A stretch of DNA of 64,000 nucleotides from Aselliscus stoliczkanus (lineage: Eukaryota; Chordata; Mammalia; Chiroptera; Hipposideridae), in contig CM066737.1 in NCBI GenBank assembly GCA_033961575.1, positions 96,252,709 through 96,316,708 on the forward strand, given 5' to 3'. The notes beneath the pieces are model-generated. The model did no database searches, was not told the DNA's origin, and worked only from the letters and a program-made list of their open reading frames with translations. The position numbers were made by a program, and so were the translations under genes. Positions 34,946 through 46,080 of this stretch are shown in pieces (position 1 is the first letter of the stretch; every line of letters begins with the position of its first letter).

Positions 34946-36505
34946 GTGGGTGGGGAAGGGCAAACGTCAGTAGGGGATGAAAACTGAAAATCTCTTGTAG
35001 GGGCATTAGCATCCTGGGCTCCTGGGTTTTCTTTGGAGTAGGAGGCTCTGGAGGACACAACACAAGCTGGCAGCCATGGAAACAGGTGGTCTCAGATGTT
35101 GTATTCATTGCTCTAGAAATTAGCGGTGGGTATCCACCAGAGGGTGACATGACTGACTCCAATGCCAGGGTAATGGGCAAACAGCCATTGCAGCCAGATC
35201 GCCTATGCCACAGGGCTGGAGAAGCAATGCCCTTGCCACTGCAGCCAGAGCGGAGCCTCATAGCATGGGTGGCAGGAGGCTTGGCAGCCTCATGGGCTGT
35301 CTGCAAATACCTTTCACTTCTGCAGTTTGGAAGTGCAGTAGTGCATAGAGACAGCATCCTGGGTCTGCTTGGGCAAGACTGGCCTTGGAAGCAGACTTCT
35401 CGGGTTGGAATCTTGAGACAGATGTCATGGGAAGGGCCATGGCATTTCCACAAACCCTTCTTTTTTGCTGGCCAACAGATGGTGGCTCTAAATCTGCAAT
35501 GTAGTCAGGTTAGAAAAGAAGTATTTAGAGCACTAGTAGAGCCATTATTTGAATCGTATGGAACATAATGGTTTCTTTGGTAACCAAGGCAGGGAGACAC
35601 CCACACAAAGTTAGAATGCATTGGGCTCATTTCTGTTCCCCACCCCACCCCCCAATCCAACAAGATTAAAATAGTATAAAGAGAAACATGAGATTTAGCA
35701 GCATTTCACAAAAGGGGGTTTGTCGCCTCTGAGAATATAGTAATGGCCTGTGCTTTATCTTACGAACAACCAAATATAGCTGGTTTCAGCTACGGAACTC
35801 TGTTGTCATGGTCAGTCTGATAGTTTACTCCACTTTCTGCCCAGACTTCAGTGCATTTATGTAGACAGAACATTGAGAACTATGAGACAGGGAAAAATTA
35901 GAAACACTTAACCCATTCTACACAGCACATATTCTTAAAGCTGACCAGGCCACAGCAGCCCAGAAAAGGCAAAGCAAACGAGTTTGAAAGGAAACCATTT
36001 GTCTTTTAAGGACAATTTCTCGTTAGCTCTATGAGTTATTTCTCACAGTGTTCCAAATCCCTATTCTGGGTGAGGGTTTAAAAGTATCAAATAACAGGAT
36101 TCACATGCAAAAAGTTGAAAGGAAAAGACCCTCCTAGATTCATAGCCCTGTCCAATAGAATTTTCTTTGATAATAGAAATGTGCTATATCTGCACTATTC
36201 AATGAAGGAGCCACTTGACCACAGGAAGATATTTAAATTTTAATGAATTAAAATTTAATTTAATTTAAAATTCGGTTCCTCATTTTAAAGGAAATGGCTG
36301 TATGTGGCCAATGGCTTCTGGATTAGAGAGTATTGTTAGAAGTTCAGAAAGAAAGGATGATTTTCATTCCTGAAAAATCACCAAATAGCAATTTTACTGT
36401 TTCAGTTTACTATTTTTTTGCTGGTGTCAGCCTCGATCATCTGGAAGTCACCCACAAGTTACCAGAAGCAATGTTTTTCTTAACAGTTCTAATAATAGCA
36501 TTTCT
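34946..36505. other. Unassigned, with a GC-richer open stretch
   Basis: 35030-35570 is open for 160 codons on plus and 181 codons on minus (34908-35453). Neither frame shows a known domain, so both are probably chance frames in GC-richer DNA. Confidence 0.35.
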
Positions 36506-36630
36506 CTTTTATTTATTTTTTATTTTTTTTATTTTTTTGAGGGCAGTGTCACTGGCCCTCATATGTGGGACCGAACTGGGGCCGCTGGCTTCCGAAGCCA
36601 GCGCTTAGCCACCGTGCCACTCGGCCGGCC
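36506..36630 (-). mobile_element. Short head-only SINE, B-box deletion subtype
   Basis: Target duplication ctaataatagcatttct (36489-36505 and 36631-36647), 17 bp perfect. Read on the minus strand the B-box lacks one G (plus strand gggaccgaac). Confidence 0.96.
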
Positions 36631-36841
36631 CTAATAATAGCATTTCTAAGGGTCCCTGAACACACCATGAACATCATCTCATTAATTCCTTCAAACTCCC
36701 AATGGGACAGGTAGGAAGTGCACGTAATTATGTTTAATTTTATAAAAGAAGAAAACAAACACTAGTCTAAAATGTAAATTATTAGCAGTGAAAGGCCTTC
36801 TAGAATCCCACAGTTGCCTTCTTTTGCTTTCTTTGTCTTTT

Positions 36842-37189
36842 TTTGTTAATTAAATTTATTGGGGTGACAATGGATAGTAAAATTACATAGGTTTTCAAGT
36901 GTATGATTCTATAATACATCATCTGTGTATCACATTGTGTGTTCACCACCCAGAGTCAGTTCTCCTTCCATCATCATATATTATACCCCCTTTACCCTCA
37001 TCTACCACCCCCCTCCCACCCTACCGACTGGCAACCACTAAACTATTGTCTGTGTCTATGAGTTTTTGAGATTATTATGCTAAGTGAAATAAGTCAGACA
37101 GTAAAAGTCAAGAACCATATGACCTCACTCATATGTGGGATAGAGAACTGAAAGGAGCATATGAACAAGACAAACAAATAAACAAAAAC
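36842..37189 (-). mobile_element. 5'-inverted (twin-primed) L1 3' end
   Basis: Target duplications tctttgtctttt at 36830-36841 and 37190-37201. From 36842 to about 37060 the sequence is reverse-complement L1 3' UTR (ttattggggtgacaatgg...). From about 37062 to 37189 it is the upstream L1 segment in the opposite orientation ('attatgctaagtgaaataagtcagacag', then 'ccatatgacctcactcatatgtggga'). A single pair of target duplications around both parts indicates one twin-priming event. Confidence 0.88.
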
Positions 37190-37338
37190 TCTTTGTCTTT
37201 TGTAGCAAGAACTTAGTGTTTTCTCTTATCCGGGAAAAGCATTCCTCAAACACGTGAGGATTAAATGAAAGAACTACTAGATCCAGTTACAGATACACTA
37301 TTGTTTCATTAACATTAGGTTAAGACAGCTAAATATTT

Positions 37339-37447
37339 CTTTTCTTTTTTTTTTGAGGGCAGTGTCACTGGCCCTCATATGTGGGACCCGAACCGGGGCT
37401 GCTGGCTTCCCAAGCCAGCGCTTAACCACGGCACCACTCGGCTGGCC
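37339..37447 (-). mobile_element. Short head-only SINE
   Basis: Target duplication ctaaatattt (37329-37338 and 37448-37457). Full head, three C's retained in the B-box. Confidence 0.95.
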
Positions 37448-37724
37448 CTAAATATTTATTTTCTTGTCATTCCCACTCTAAGATTTTTGGACCTGTACTT
37501 CGGAGTAACCAAGATAATTAGAATATGCTATTTGATGAGAGTAGCAAACCCTCCTCAACTTTTGTTTGCCTTCCTTCATGTGTCTTGCAGGGATAAAATA
37601 TGCTGTTATGTTAAAAATATATTTCTTTAGACGTGGTTCTTATGAAAGTGACCTGCAAACACAGTGGTATGTTAACCAAAAGTGCATAGGAATTGAGGAG
37701 CTCCATAAAACCTCTTATTCATAC

Positions 37725-38420
37725 CATGGATATTTGTGAAGCCCCTATTGTGAGTCAATAACAAGTGTGCTTTGGACTGTGTATACAAACCAGACAAGAT
37801 TCTGGCCCTGATGCTTAAGGAGTTGACAGACATTAATCAAATAATCAAGACAATATACATACAATTACACTTCTAGCAGGTGCCATGGAGGAGGGATACC
37901 TGAGCTTATAACAGGGATAGTCGATGCAGTCAGAGAGACCAGGGATGGCTTGTCTCAAATAGGGGTCAAGAGCCAGAGGATGATTAGGGATCAACTAGGT
38001 GAAGGGTGGGATGATGAGAGCATTATAGTTAGAAGGGGCAGCATATGCAAAGGCCCTGAGGTACCATGGTGCATGATTAGCATGAGGGACTGAAAGAAGG
38101 CTACTGTTGGGAAACACACAGACAGAAAATGAGTGGGGTGCAAGATAGGGTCAGAGAGGTTTGCAGAAGCTAGACCAGGCAGCACCTGTAGGCTAATTTA
38201 AGGGACTATATTTTCACTTTATGAGCAATGGGTACTATTGAAGGGTTCTTGGGGGAGGGGGTGCAGCCCAAGACAGAATTACATTTTCACAAGATCACAT
38301 TGGTTGATTGTGGCAAGTGGAGAACAGTAGAACAGTATAGAAAGTGGTCATATCAGGAGGTGGTGTGGAGCTGGTTTAGATTTGCAAAGATTATTCATTC
38401 TTTGCTCCTGGATTTATTCT
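37725..38420 (-). mobile_element. L2 LINE fragment
   Basis: The plus strand has 'agattctggccctgatgcttaaggag', 'gcatatgcaaaggccctgagg', 'aggcagcacctgtaggcta' and 'tactattgaagggttcttgg', i.e. reverse-complement L2. Confidence 0.65.
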
Positions 38421-38959
38421 GAGCCTATTGGGCAGTCTCAGAACTTGCACTTTACCATATTTTCTTCATCTATCACATGAAGTGTTTTGCTCTAATGGGT
38501 ACCCTTACTTTTATGATAGAGCTAACCACAGCCGTGGTGGGTGGGGGAGTGGGGAAGTTCTGGCCTGCAGTGTTGCAGGAATACCTTCTGGGACTGATGA
38601 GTTTAGCATCTTAGAGTCTTTTCTTTTCCTTTCTTTGTAGCTAGTTTTCTCTAGAAAAGGTAAACACCATTATTTCCTTTTTTATTTTGATGCCTTGACT
38701 CCTTCAACATATGCTGAATTGAAAGTACTATTTCAAATTCCTGTCCTGCAGGGTTTTTGTCTGATTGTGTTCCAGGCTTTTGAGATGAACTACAAATCTA
38801 ATACAAGGATTTCCGGCTTCATGCTTGAAATATGATAATTTCAGGTGATTTATAGTAATGAAAAAGGAAAAAGATCCTGAGGTTCTATTGTGCCCCTTTG
38901 TATGTCTATTATAGTATGTGTTTATTCTGACTTACATTACAGTTATTTACATACATAAA
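38421..38959. other. Unassigned
   Basis: No repeat named; no coding evidence. Confidence 0.4.
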
Positions 38960-39285
38960 TTCAACTCTTCCTACAGCCCTGCCCACCTTCACTTTCACCT
39001 TCTACTCATCCTTTGGGTTTCACGTCATGATCACTTCTATAGGGATGCCTTCCCTGACCTCCCTAACTAGGATGCTTCCATATCTTATATTTTTCTGTGG
39101 TGCTATGATTACTTACATTAACTCCTGTGCTATTTGACCAGTGTCTGCCTATTGGATGGAATGGGGACGTTGCTGAAGGCCTGGCTGTTGACCTTGGCTA
39201 TACTCACCATTGGGTGGACTGCACCAGCACAATGCTTGTCACAGAGGAGGCATTCACTTTGTGTTTGCCAATGAATGAATAATTA
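38960..39285 (+). mobile_element. L2 LINE 3' end
   Basis: 'tagggatgccttccctgacctccc...agcacaatgcttgtcacagaggaggcattcactttgtgtttgccaatgaatgaat' is the L2 3' terminus in sense. A mariner landed immediately beyond it. Confidence 0.8.
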
Positions 39286-39289
39286 AATA

Positions 39290-40578
39290 TTGGATTGTCG
39301 GAAAAGTCATGATGCATATTTGCGACAGATGGCACTAGTCCATTTTTGGAAGTACTAGAGTCATTCACATCTATGTTATTGCTATGTCATTTGACAGCTG
39401 ACAGTTCTAGCTTCATGCTAAAAAAAAATTGAGTGATTTGGTTGAGTTTGGAGATTTTACAAGTTGAAGATGGAAGACCAAACTGTGCTTTTTTTTTTTT
39501 TTTGCCATATTTTACTGTTTTATTTCCATAAAGGGAAGAACATGCATCAAGCTTGTGTAAAGTTGCATAAAGTTTATGGTGACAATGCTCTACAAGAACG
39601 TCAGTGACAACAATGGTTCACAAAATTCCGTGCTGGTGATTTTGATCTCAACTATGCTCCTCGGTCAGGGAGGCCCACCGAGGTTGATAATGACAAAATA
39701 AAGGCATTGATCGAGTCAAACCCACGTTACATGACATGAGAAATTGCAGAAACATTGAACATCCATGATTCAAGCATTCATGGTCACCTGAGGAAGCTGA
39801 GATATGTAAATAAGCTTGGTATTTGGATTCCGCATGAACTCACAGAAGTTCATTTGAGGGCGTGTATAAACATCTGCAATATGCTCATTAAACGTGAGGG
39901 AAACAATCCTTTTTTGAAGTGACTGAAAACTGGTGATGAGAAGTGGATTGTTTACAACATGGTGTGCAAATGGTCTTGGTCCCAATGTGATGATTCACTT
40001 CAAGTGACATTGAAAGCAGACATTCATCAGAGGAAGGTTATGCTCTCAGTGTAGTGGGATTTTAAAGGTGTTGTGTTTTTCAAGCTCCTACCAAGGAACC
40101 AAACAGTCAATTCAAATGTGTACTGTAGGCAATTGGACAGTTTGAATGAATCCATCATCCAGAATGTCCAGAGTGTGTTAATTGTAAAGGAGTTGTGTTC
40201 CACTGTGACAACGCGAGACCACATACAAGTCTGATCACCCGTCAAAAATTATTGGAGCTTGGATGGGATGTGGTGCCACACCCACCATACTCACCTGACC
40301 TTGTGCCATCAGACTTCCACTTGTTTCGCTCTCTTCAAAACTCCTTGCTTGGTATAACGTTTAATCCAGATGAGGCTGTAAATCAGCACCTAGTTCAGTT
40401 TTTCACAAATAAAGATAGGTCCTTCTATGAATGAGGAATTATGAAGCTCATTGAAAGATGGCAAAAGACTATCAAACAAAATGGGCAATATAACATTGAT
40501 TGATCTTTGTTTTTTATATAAATAAATGATCTTTGAAAAACATAGACGAAATATGTCATGACTTTTCCAATAACCCAA
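39290..40578 (+). mobile_element. Full-length mariner DNA transposon
   Basis: 1289 bp bounded by TA target duplications (39288-39289 and 40579-40580). Terminal inverted repeats of about 28 bp (TTGGATTGTCGGAAAAGTCA at the left; the right end gives the inverse with few mismatches). This is the usual length for a complete mariner. It encodes one degenerate transposase. Confidence 0.93.
39470..40503 (+). pseudogene. Mariner transposase, degenerate
   Basis: A cut-and-paste transposase of the IS630/Tc1/mariner superfamily that would bind the element's inverted repeats and insert at TA. The frame runs from ATG 39470 to TGA 40501-40503, about 345 codons, the family length. Readable landmarks are WFTKFRAGDFDL, a TGDEKW block with the first catalytic Asp, HCDNARPH with the second Asp and YSPDLVPSDFH with the third. 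The spacing between the last two gives D,D34D. The last part (40195-40434) is open without a break. Damage includes in-frame stops near 39612, 39736, 39920 and 40052, a frame change near 40185, and a 15-T run at 39489-39503 that appears to be slippage near the N terminus. The copy cannot make transposase. Its ends match the MITE at 1600-1682. Confidence 0.93.
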
Positions 40579-40659
40579 TACTGACATGAATGTCCTTGGG
40601 ATCAGAGAATTTCTTTTCATGGTTGACCTGCTTATTTCTCTTAACACTTGAGTAATTGA

Positions 40660-41385
40660 TGTAAATTTCCAGCAGGTTCTTGGGATACAAGGCCACCATT
40701 TCACCCTGGTGCATGCTTGTGTCAGCAGCTCCTGGCCACTACTGTGGTCCCAGGTAGCTCCCATAGACCCAAGTTGCATCCTTGGCATCAGGCTCCTGGC
40801 AGACTCCTGCAAACCCAGGCCCCCAGCTCAATGCAGTGCCTGTAGAATCCTGTGGTCGCAGGCTCCTGATGGGCAGACTTAAGCTCTTGAGCAACCCCTG
40901 TGGCACTAGGCTCCTGGTACATCCGTGCATACTCAGGCCCCCAGTTCACCCTGGTGCCAGTCGGCTGCTGTGGTCCCTAGCAATGCCCATGCCATCAGGC
41001 TCCTAGCGTATTCCAGCTCCGGCCAGCCCCTGCAGCCTTAGGCAGTTCCTGTGGATCCAGGTTCCCAATCAGTCCTCATGAACCCAGGATCCAGGTGGGC
41101 ACCTGTGAACCCAGGCTCCTGAGCAGGCCTAAGACCAGGTCCACTCCACCGACCCAATCACTAGGCTGGTCCTTGTGTACCAGGCACCAGGCTTGCCCAC
41201 CTGCTGGCACAGGCACCAGACCTGCCTGCCCAAGGACTCCAGCGGCAATGCCACCCACCGACACACTAGATAGCCCACCCAGAATCTCTGGACTGGCTGA
41301 CTGGTAAAGGGCTTTGCCTACCATGCCAGTCTGTAAAGATTGGAAGAGTTGTTCACTTCCTCAAATGTGTGGACACCACTGCAAG
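40660..41385 (+). repeat. Degenerate minisatellite-like L1 5' UTR
   Basis: Repeated variants of a 40-60 bp unit with ccaggctcctg, cccagctcaccctg and ccctgtggcac motifs, GC-rich relative to its surroundings. This is typical of the tandem-unit 5' UTRs of some placental L1 lineages. Confidence 0.65.
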
Positions 41386-41415
41386 ATCACAAGGATCATA
41401 AATAAGCAAGGAAAC

Positions 41416-41655
41416 ATGACACCACCAAAGGAAACTAACAAAACTCCAATGACTGATCCTAAAGAAATAGAGATCTGTGAACAGCCTGACAAAGAATTCA
41501 GAATTATTCTCCTAAAGAAATACAGTGAAGTACAAGAAAACACAGAAAGACAACCAAATTAAATTAGGAAAACAATGGGTGAACAAAATGAAAAGTTTAA
41601 CAAAGAAATAGAAACCATTAAAAATAACCAAACAGGAATCCTAGAATTGAAGAAT
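41416..41655 (+). pseudogene. L1 ORF1 N-terminal remnant
   Basis: ATG at 41416 opens a frame reading MTPPKETNKTPMTDPKEIEI, then the start of a coiled coil. This is the familiar N-terminal leader of older placental L1 ORF1 proteins, related to the leader of the HAL1 ORF1 at 20213. It stops at 41562, and after a frame change continues as EQNEKFNKEIETIKNNQ up to about 41655, where the sequence switches to ORF2. The RRM and C-terminal domain are absent. Not functional. Confidence 0.75.
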
Positions 41656-42328
41656 GGGAGAAAATATTTATAAACCATATATTAATATCCAAACTATAAA
41701 AGGAACTCATACAACTCAATAGAAAAAACCCAAACAATATGATTAAAAAATGGGCAAAGGATTTGAATTGACATTTTCCTCAAGAAGACATGAAAATGGC
41801 CAACAGGTACATGAAAAATACTCAGCATCACTAATTGTTAGGGAATGCCAATCAAAACCACAATGATATATCACTTCATACCTGTTAGAATGACTGTTAT
41901 CAAAAAGCAAGAGACAACAAGTGTTGGTGTGAGGGTATGGATAAAAATGAGTCCTTGTGTACTCTAGGGGGGAATGTAAATTTGTGCAGCTACTATGGAA
42001 AACAGTATGGAGGTTCCTCAGAAATTAAAAATGGAATTACCCTATGATCCAGCAATCCCACTTCTGGCTATGTATCCGAAGGAAGTGAAATCAGTATCTT
42101 GAAGAGATATCTGTACTCCCATGTTCATTGAAGTCTTATTCACAATAGCCAAGACATGTAAACAACCTAAATTTCCATCAACAGATGAATGGATAAAGAA
42201 AATGTGGTATATGTTTACAATGGAACATTATTCAGCCATAAAGAGAAGGAAACTGCCTTTTGGGACAATGTGGAAGGACCTTGAGCTCATGCTAAGAGAA
42301 TTAGTTCAGACAGAGAAAGACAAATATT
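41656..42328 (+). pseudogene. L1 ORF2 C-terminal remnant
   Basis: Recognisable segments of the ORF2 tail in order: 'aaaaaatgggcaaagga', 'atggccaacaggtacatgaaa', 'caatcaaaaccacaatgatatatc', 'ttaccctatgatccagcaatcccacttctgg' and 'gaatggataaagaaaatgtgg'. Several stops and frame changes. This covers only the part after the reverse transcriptase core, so the endonuclease and catalytic RT motifs are missing. Confidence 0.85.
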
Positions 42329-42429
42329 TTTTTTTTGAGGGCAGTGTCACTGGCCCTCATATGTGGGACCGAACCGGGGCCGCTGGCTTCCCAAGCCAGC
42401 GCTTAACCACCGTGCCACTCAGCCGGCCC
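42329..42429 (-). mobile_element. Short head-only SINE, B-box deletion subtype
   Basis: Target duplication gagaaagacaaatatt (42313-42328 and 42430-42445), 16 bp perfect, within L1. The B-box again lacks one G, as at 33956 and 36506. Confidence 0.97.
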
Positions 42430-43024
42430 GAGAAAGACAAATATTATATGTTCTCATTTATATGTAGAATCTATAATAAAAAAAAAGCTGAGTGAATTTA
42501 TAAAAACGGAGAGTAGAGTGGTAGATCCTGGGGGCTTGGGAGTGGGGGACATGGGGAGATATTGGTTAAAGGGTATAAACTCCCAGTTATAAGGTGAAGA
42601 AGTTCTGGGGATCTGATGCACAGTATATAGTGATTGTAATTAACAATACTGTATTATTTATGTACTTGAAGTTGTTAAGAGAATAGATCTTAAATGTTGT
42701 CACCACAATAAAATGATACTTATGTGAGGGAATGGAGGTACTAAGTAACCTTATTGTGGTAAACATTTTGCAAAATATATGAGTATCAAATCATGGTGTT
42801 GTACACCTTAAACTACCTGTTATATGTAAATATCTGAAAGCTGTAAAAAAAATGAATTGATGTAAAACCTGTATTATTGCTTTCAGTTATCTCATATGTA
42901 ATTTTCAGCAGAGATGCTAATATTCAATTGGACATAGCTTGCCATTGACTATAAATATATTAAATACAGTCCATTTAAAATGGGAACAAGATACTAAACA
43001 ACATAGAATATATAGGATTATAGT

Positions 43025-43262
43025 CAAGTGGTGAAGAGCACAGACCCTCAAGCTAAACTGCTAGGATTCAAATCACGGTTCTGGGGTTTACCAGATGCAT
43101 GGTTATGTGCAAGTTATTTCACCTCTCTTGCCTCAATTTCCTCATCTGTAAAATGAGGATAATAATTCCTACTTCAAATAAAGTGATGAGGTATAAATGA
43201 GTAAATTTATGTAGATCATGTACAGTGATGCCTTGCTTAGGTGTTAGCTGTTATTGTTTTGT
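43025..43262 (+). mobile_element. MIR SINE
   Basis: A near-complete MIR: 'agtggtgaagagcacagaccctcaa', 'aagttatttcacctctcttgcctcaatttcctcatctgtaaaatgagg' and 'gtataaatgagtaaat'. Confidence 0.88.
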
Positions 43263-43689
43263 GACTGTTAAGAAAAAGGTCAGGCTATGTTATGTTCATT
43301 AGGCCTGTACAGCAAAAATGATCAAGTCCCTCCATGGCTCCTTTTTTTTTTTCTTTTGTAAGTTGGAAATGAGGAGCCTTACAATATTCTCAGTTTCTAC
43401 CTTAGTCCAATAAATCGATTTGACTTTTTTCAGTTCCTACATTTTAATATCATGCAGATGATAATGGAATTATATTGTTTTCCCACCAGTTCACTGCAAA
43501 TGCTGGAAGGCCAGAGAAAACTAAGGATATTGAGATGACACGGATAGTGTCAAATTGTTTTGAGCTTTAAAAATTGGCGTGGGATGGCCCCAGGCTTCTG
43601 AATTAGGCTGCCCAGGGGAAGGGAGGGGCTGTGTATGTGTGTGTTTGAAGGTGGTGTGCAGACTACTGGGTTGGAGGAAATATATTTAT

Positions 43690-44240
43690 ATTTATGTATT
43701 TTAATCTTTGTACAGGAGGGTAATATATACACAGAAAGGCACATACACATCATCACAGCTGTACAGATTGGATTTCCATGAGTGAACACACTTAAGTAAT
43801 GAGCACTCAGATCAAGAAACAGCATCACCAGCAGCCCAGAAGCCCTTTCCAATCATTAATTCCCCAGCTCTATTTGCTATCCTGACATCTAACACCATAG
43901 ATTAGTTTGGCCTGTTTTTGTTGCTTATTTAGATAGGATCATACAGAATATACCCCTTTGTGTCTGGCTTTTATCCTCAATATTATGTATGTGAGATTCC
44001 TCCATATTGTTATGTGTAATTGTATATTATTCATTCACATGCTGTATATTATTCCATTGTGTAAAAATATGTTTCCCATTCAATTGTCGATAGACATTTT
44101 GAGTGGCTTCCAGTTGGAGGCTACTATGTGCTATGAGCATCCTAATACATGATTTAATGCACATATGTGTATGCGTTTCTGATGGACATATGCCTCAGAG
44201 TGGAATTGCTGGGTCACAAGTCATGTGGATGTTCAGCTTT
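43690..44240 (-). mobile_element. Old L1 3' end
   Basis: Reverse-complement old L1M features: 'acccctttgtgtctggctttt', 'gagattcctccatattgttatgtgtaattgt', 'tattattccattgtgtaaa' and 'cagagtggaattgctgggtcac'. Confidence 0.82.
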
Positions 44241-44999
44241 AGCAGATTTTATGTGTATTTTCTGTACTCTAGAGGTGATTCTGTATCCTGGCCAAGGCTG
44301 AGAACCACTGATCTATAATATCTACCCAAAAGGAAGGTTTAAAGCCACACTATCAAAGCATGGATGAGCTCATTAAAGATGTAATATTAAGAAGATGAAC
44401 TACAAGGATCATTCAAAAACCGCCTCACAGATAATGCCAATATCTGTTGCTTCAGTAGTTAGCTTGCCTTTTCTGTAGGGGGTCGGAGTGGGTAGGTTAA
44501 TGCTAGATCCTGGCTCTCATTTTCTTTTCTCCCTGGTTTGACCCTGATTTCTCTCAGGTTCAGCAAAGTGGAATGCCGACTGAGAACTGAGACTGAGGGA
44601 CAGCATTGCCAAGTGCTGTTAATTATTAATGAAATGAATTTGCATCAAACCAAAGGGGATTAAAGTGGCTTAAAATGAATAGCAAGTTCTTGATAAGGCT
44701 TTTCCTATTCTCAGGTGACTGGAATGATGCACTCGTGTCAGAGCACATTAATTTAATAGAAGCACTGCTCCCCCCAGCATAGCTCAGAGCTGGATGTAAG
44801 CCCAGCCTAGAGACAGCAGGTTCTGAAGCAATTTCTGCTTATGTGGCTATGGTGAAACAAAGTGACGAGAGCACAACATGGTGGGCTGAAAACCTGTTTT
44901 AAACACAACTCAAAGCACAACGTCCTGTAACTATCCTACCATAAGCACTGGGGAGGGAAATGGACCTTGCTACCGTGTCAGACTTAGATCAAACAGCAT
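44241..44999. other. Unassigned
   Basis: No gene or nameable repeat apart from a MER5-like scrap at 44290-44312 ('ggctgagaaccactgat'). Confidence 0.4.
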
Positions 45000-45140
45000 C
45001 TCAGCGTTACAGGCGGTATGACCTTGGGCAAGTTACCTAACCTCTCAGAGACTTTGATTTCTATATCTGTAAAATGGGATCATTATATGGATCTCAAGAG
45101 ATTGTATGTAAACTGCCTGGTTCACACTAGGCAGCCCGCA
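45000..45140 (+). mobile_element. MIR SINE
   Basis: 'gtatgaccttgggcaagttacctaacctctcagagac...tatctgtaaaatggg' is the MIR core. Confidence 0.85.
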
Positions 45141-45348
45141 AATAGCAGTCCTTATGGCTTATATGCTGGGAGAGACACTGTTGAGAATACACCTGTGTGG
45201 TAGGAAAGAGCAATGGAGAAATGGTGGTGAGCTAGGAGCTCGCCTTTGGACAAATGGCAGGCCCACATTGACAATGGATATGTTTTCTGTGGCTACAGGT
45301 TCAAAAACAGTCATTGATTCTGTGTAAAACATAAAGGGACTGGCTACC

Positions 45349-45414
45349 AGAATTTTGTATTAGTTCGTTACACACACAGGCAGAATTTTCTGTTAGTTTG
45401 TTACACACACAGGC
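45349..45414. repeat. 33-bp tandem duplication
   Basis: Two adjacent 33-bp units, each ending ttacacacacaggc, differ at three positions. The source of the duplication is not evident. Confidence 0.9.
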
Positions 45415-45834
45415 GCACAAATTTAACAAGGAGAAGCTAACTAAGCTTTCCCTTAACAACGTCCCTGGTAAGAATGTCAGGGGCCTCAGTAGGGCATTCT
45501 GGACAGGAGAAGTGTTACAATAAAGGTATCCCTTCAGGGACACCGTCCCCACTCAGAGGAAAGTCTCCTAGGTGGCCATGTCCTCCTTGGCCACAGCTGA
45601 CTAGACCATGGGTGAGTGTGAGAGCTGGGACCCTTTAGTCCATTTTCCTCACCTTTTAAGATCTAGTTCAAGGGTTATCACTTACAGAAAGCTGTCCCTA
45701 AAAGTGTAGGTCATTAGGATAGAACTGATGGGGTTGTGATGTCATGGGAAGGAGCTAACAGGCAGAGGGAGAGCCTGGTTATTCTATCCAAACCCTAGAC
45801 ACCAACTGACATAGAAAGAACAAGGGTAACAACA

Positions 45835-46080
45835 GTGTAACATTTACTGAACACTTATTTTGTGCAAGGTATTAAGCTCAACAGCTCTCATACATGATCT
45901 CTTCTGATTCAGGAGATCATTATCCATAGATAGCTATCCATTAAAGAAGATAGTTATTTCCTCCATTTTAGAGATGAAAAAAGTGAAGCTTCATTTAGTT
46001 CAGTGGCTTTCCAAGCTGGAAGCTAGCACACACCTTGTTGTTTCTAGTCTCATGCTCTGAAACTGCCCCCTGCAAGCCTC
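45835..46080 (+). mobile_element. MIR/MIR3-like fragment
   Basis: 'acatttactgaacacttattttgtgcaaggtatt' and 'tcctccattttagagatgaaaaaagtgaag' occur in MIR-type order but are diverged. Confidence 0.5.

Larger units (their letters stand above)
40640..42855 (+). mobile_element. L1 with 5' UTR and 3' end but no middle
   Basis: It starts with a ~750-bp L1 5' UTR built of degenerate 'cccaggctcctg' units, then the start of ORF1, and jumps near 41655 into the last third of ORF2 ('gaatgggagaaaatattt'). It then runs on through a normal L1MA-type 3' UTR. About 4 kb of the element is missing. A short SINE sits in it at 42329-42429. Confidence 0.82.

Noticed and set aside
34908..35568. Overlapping 160- and 181-codon frames on opposite strands
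   Set aside because: No recognisable domain in either; long opposed open frames arise easily in GC-richer DNA. Minus frame starts to overlap an L1 3' UTR.
39288..40580. Possible domesticated mariner transposase
   Set aside because: Several in-frame stops and a frame change; inverted repeats and TA sites are still in place, so it is an ordinary dead transposon.
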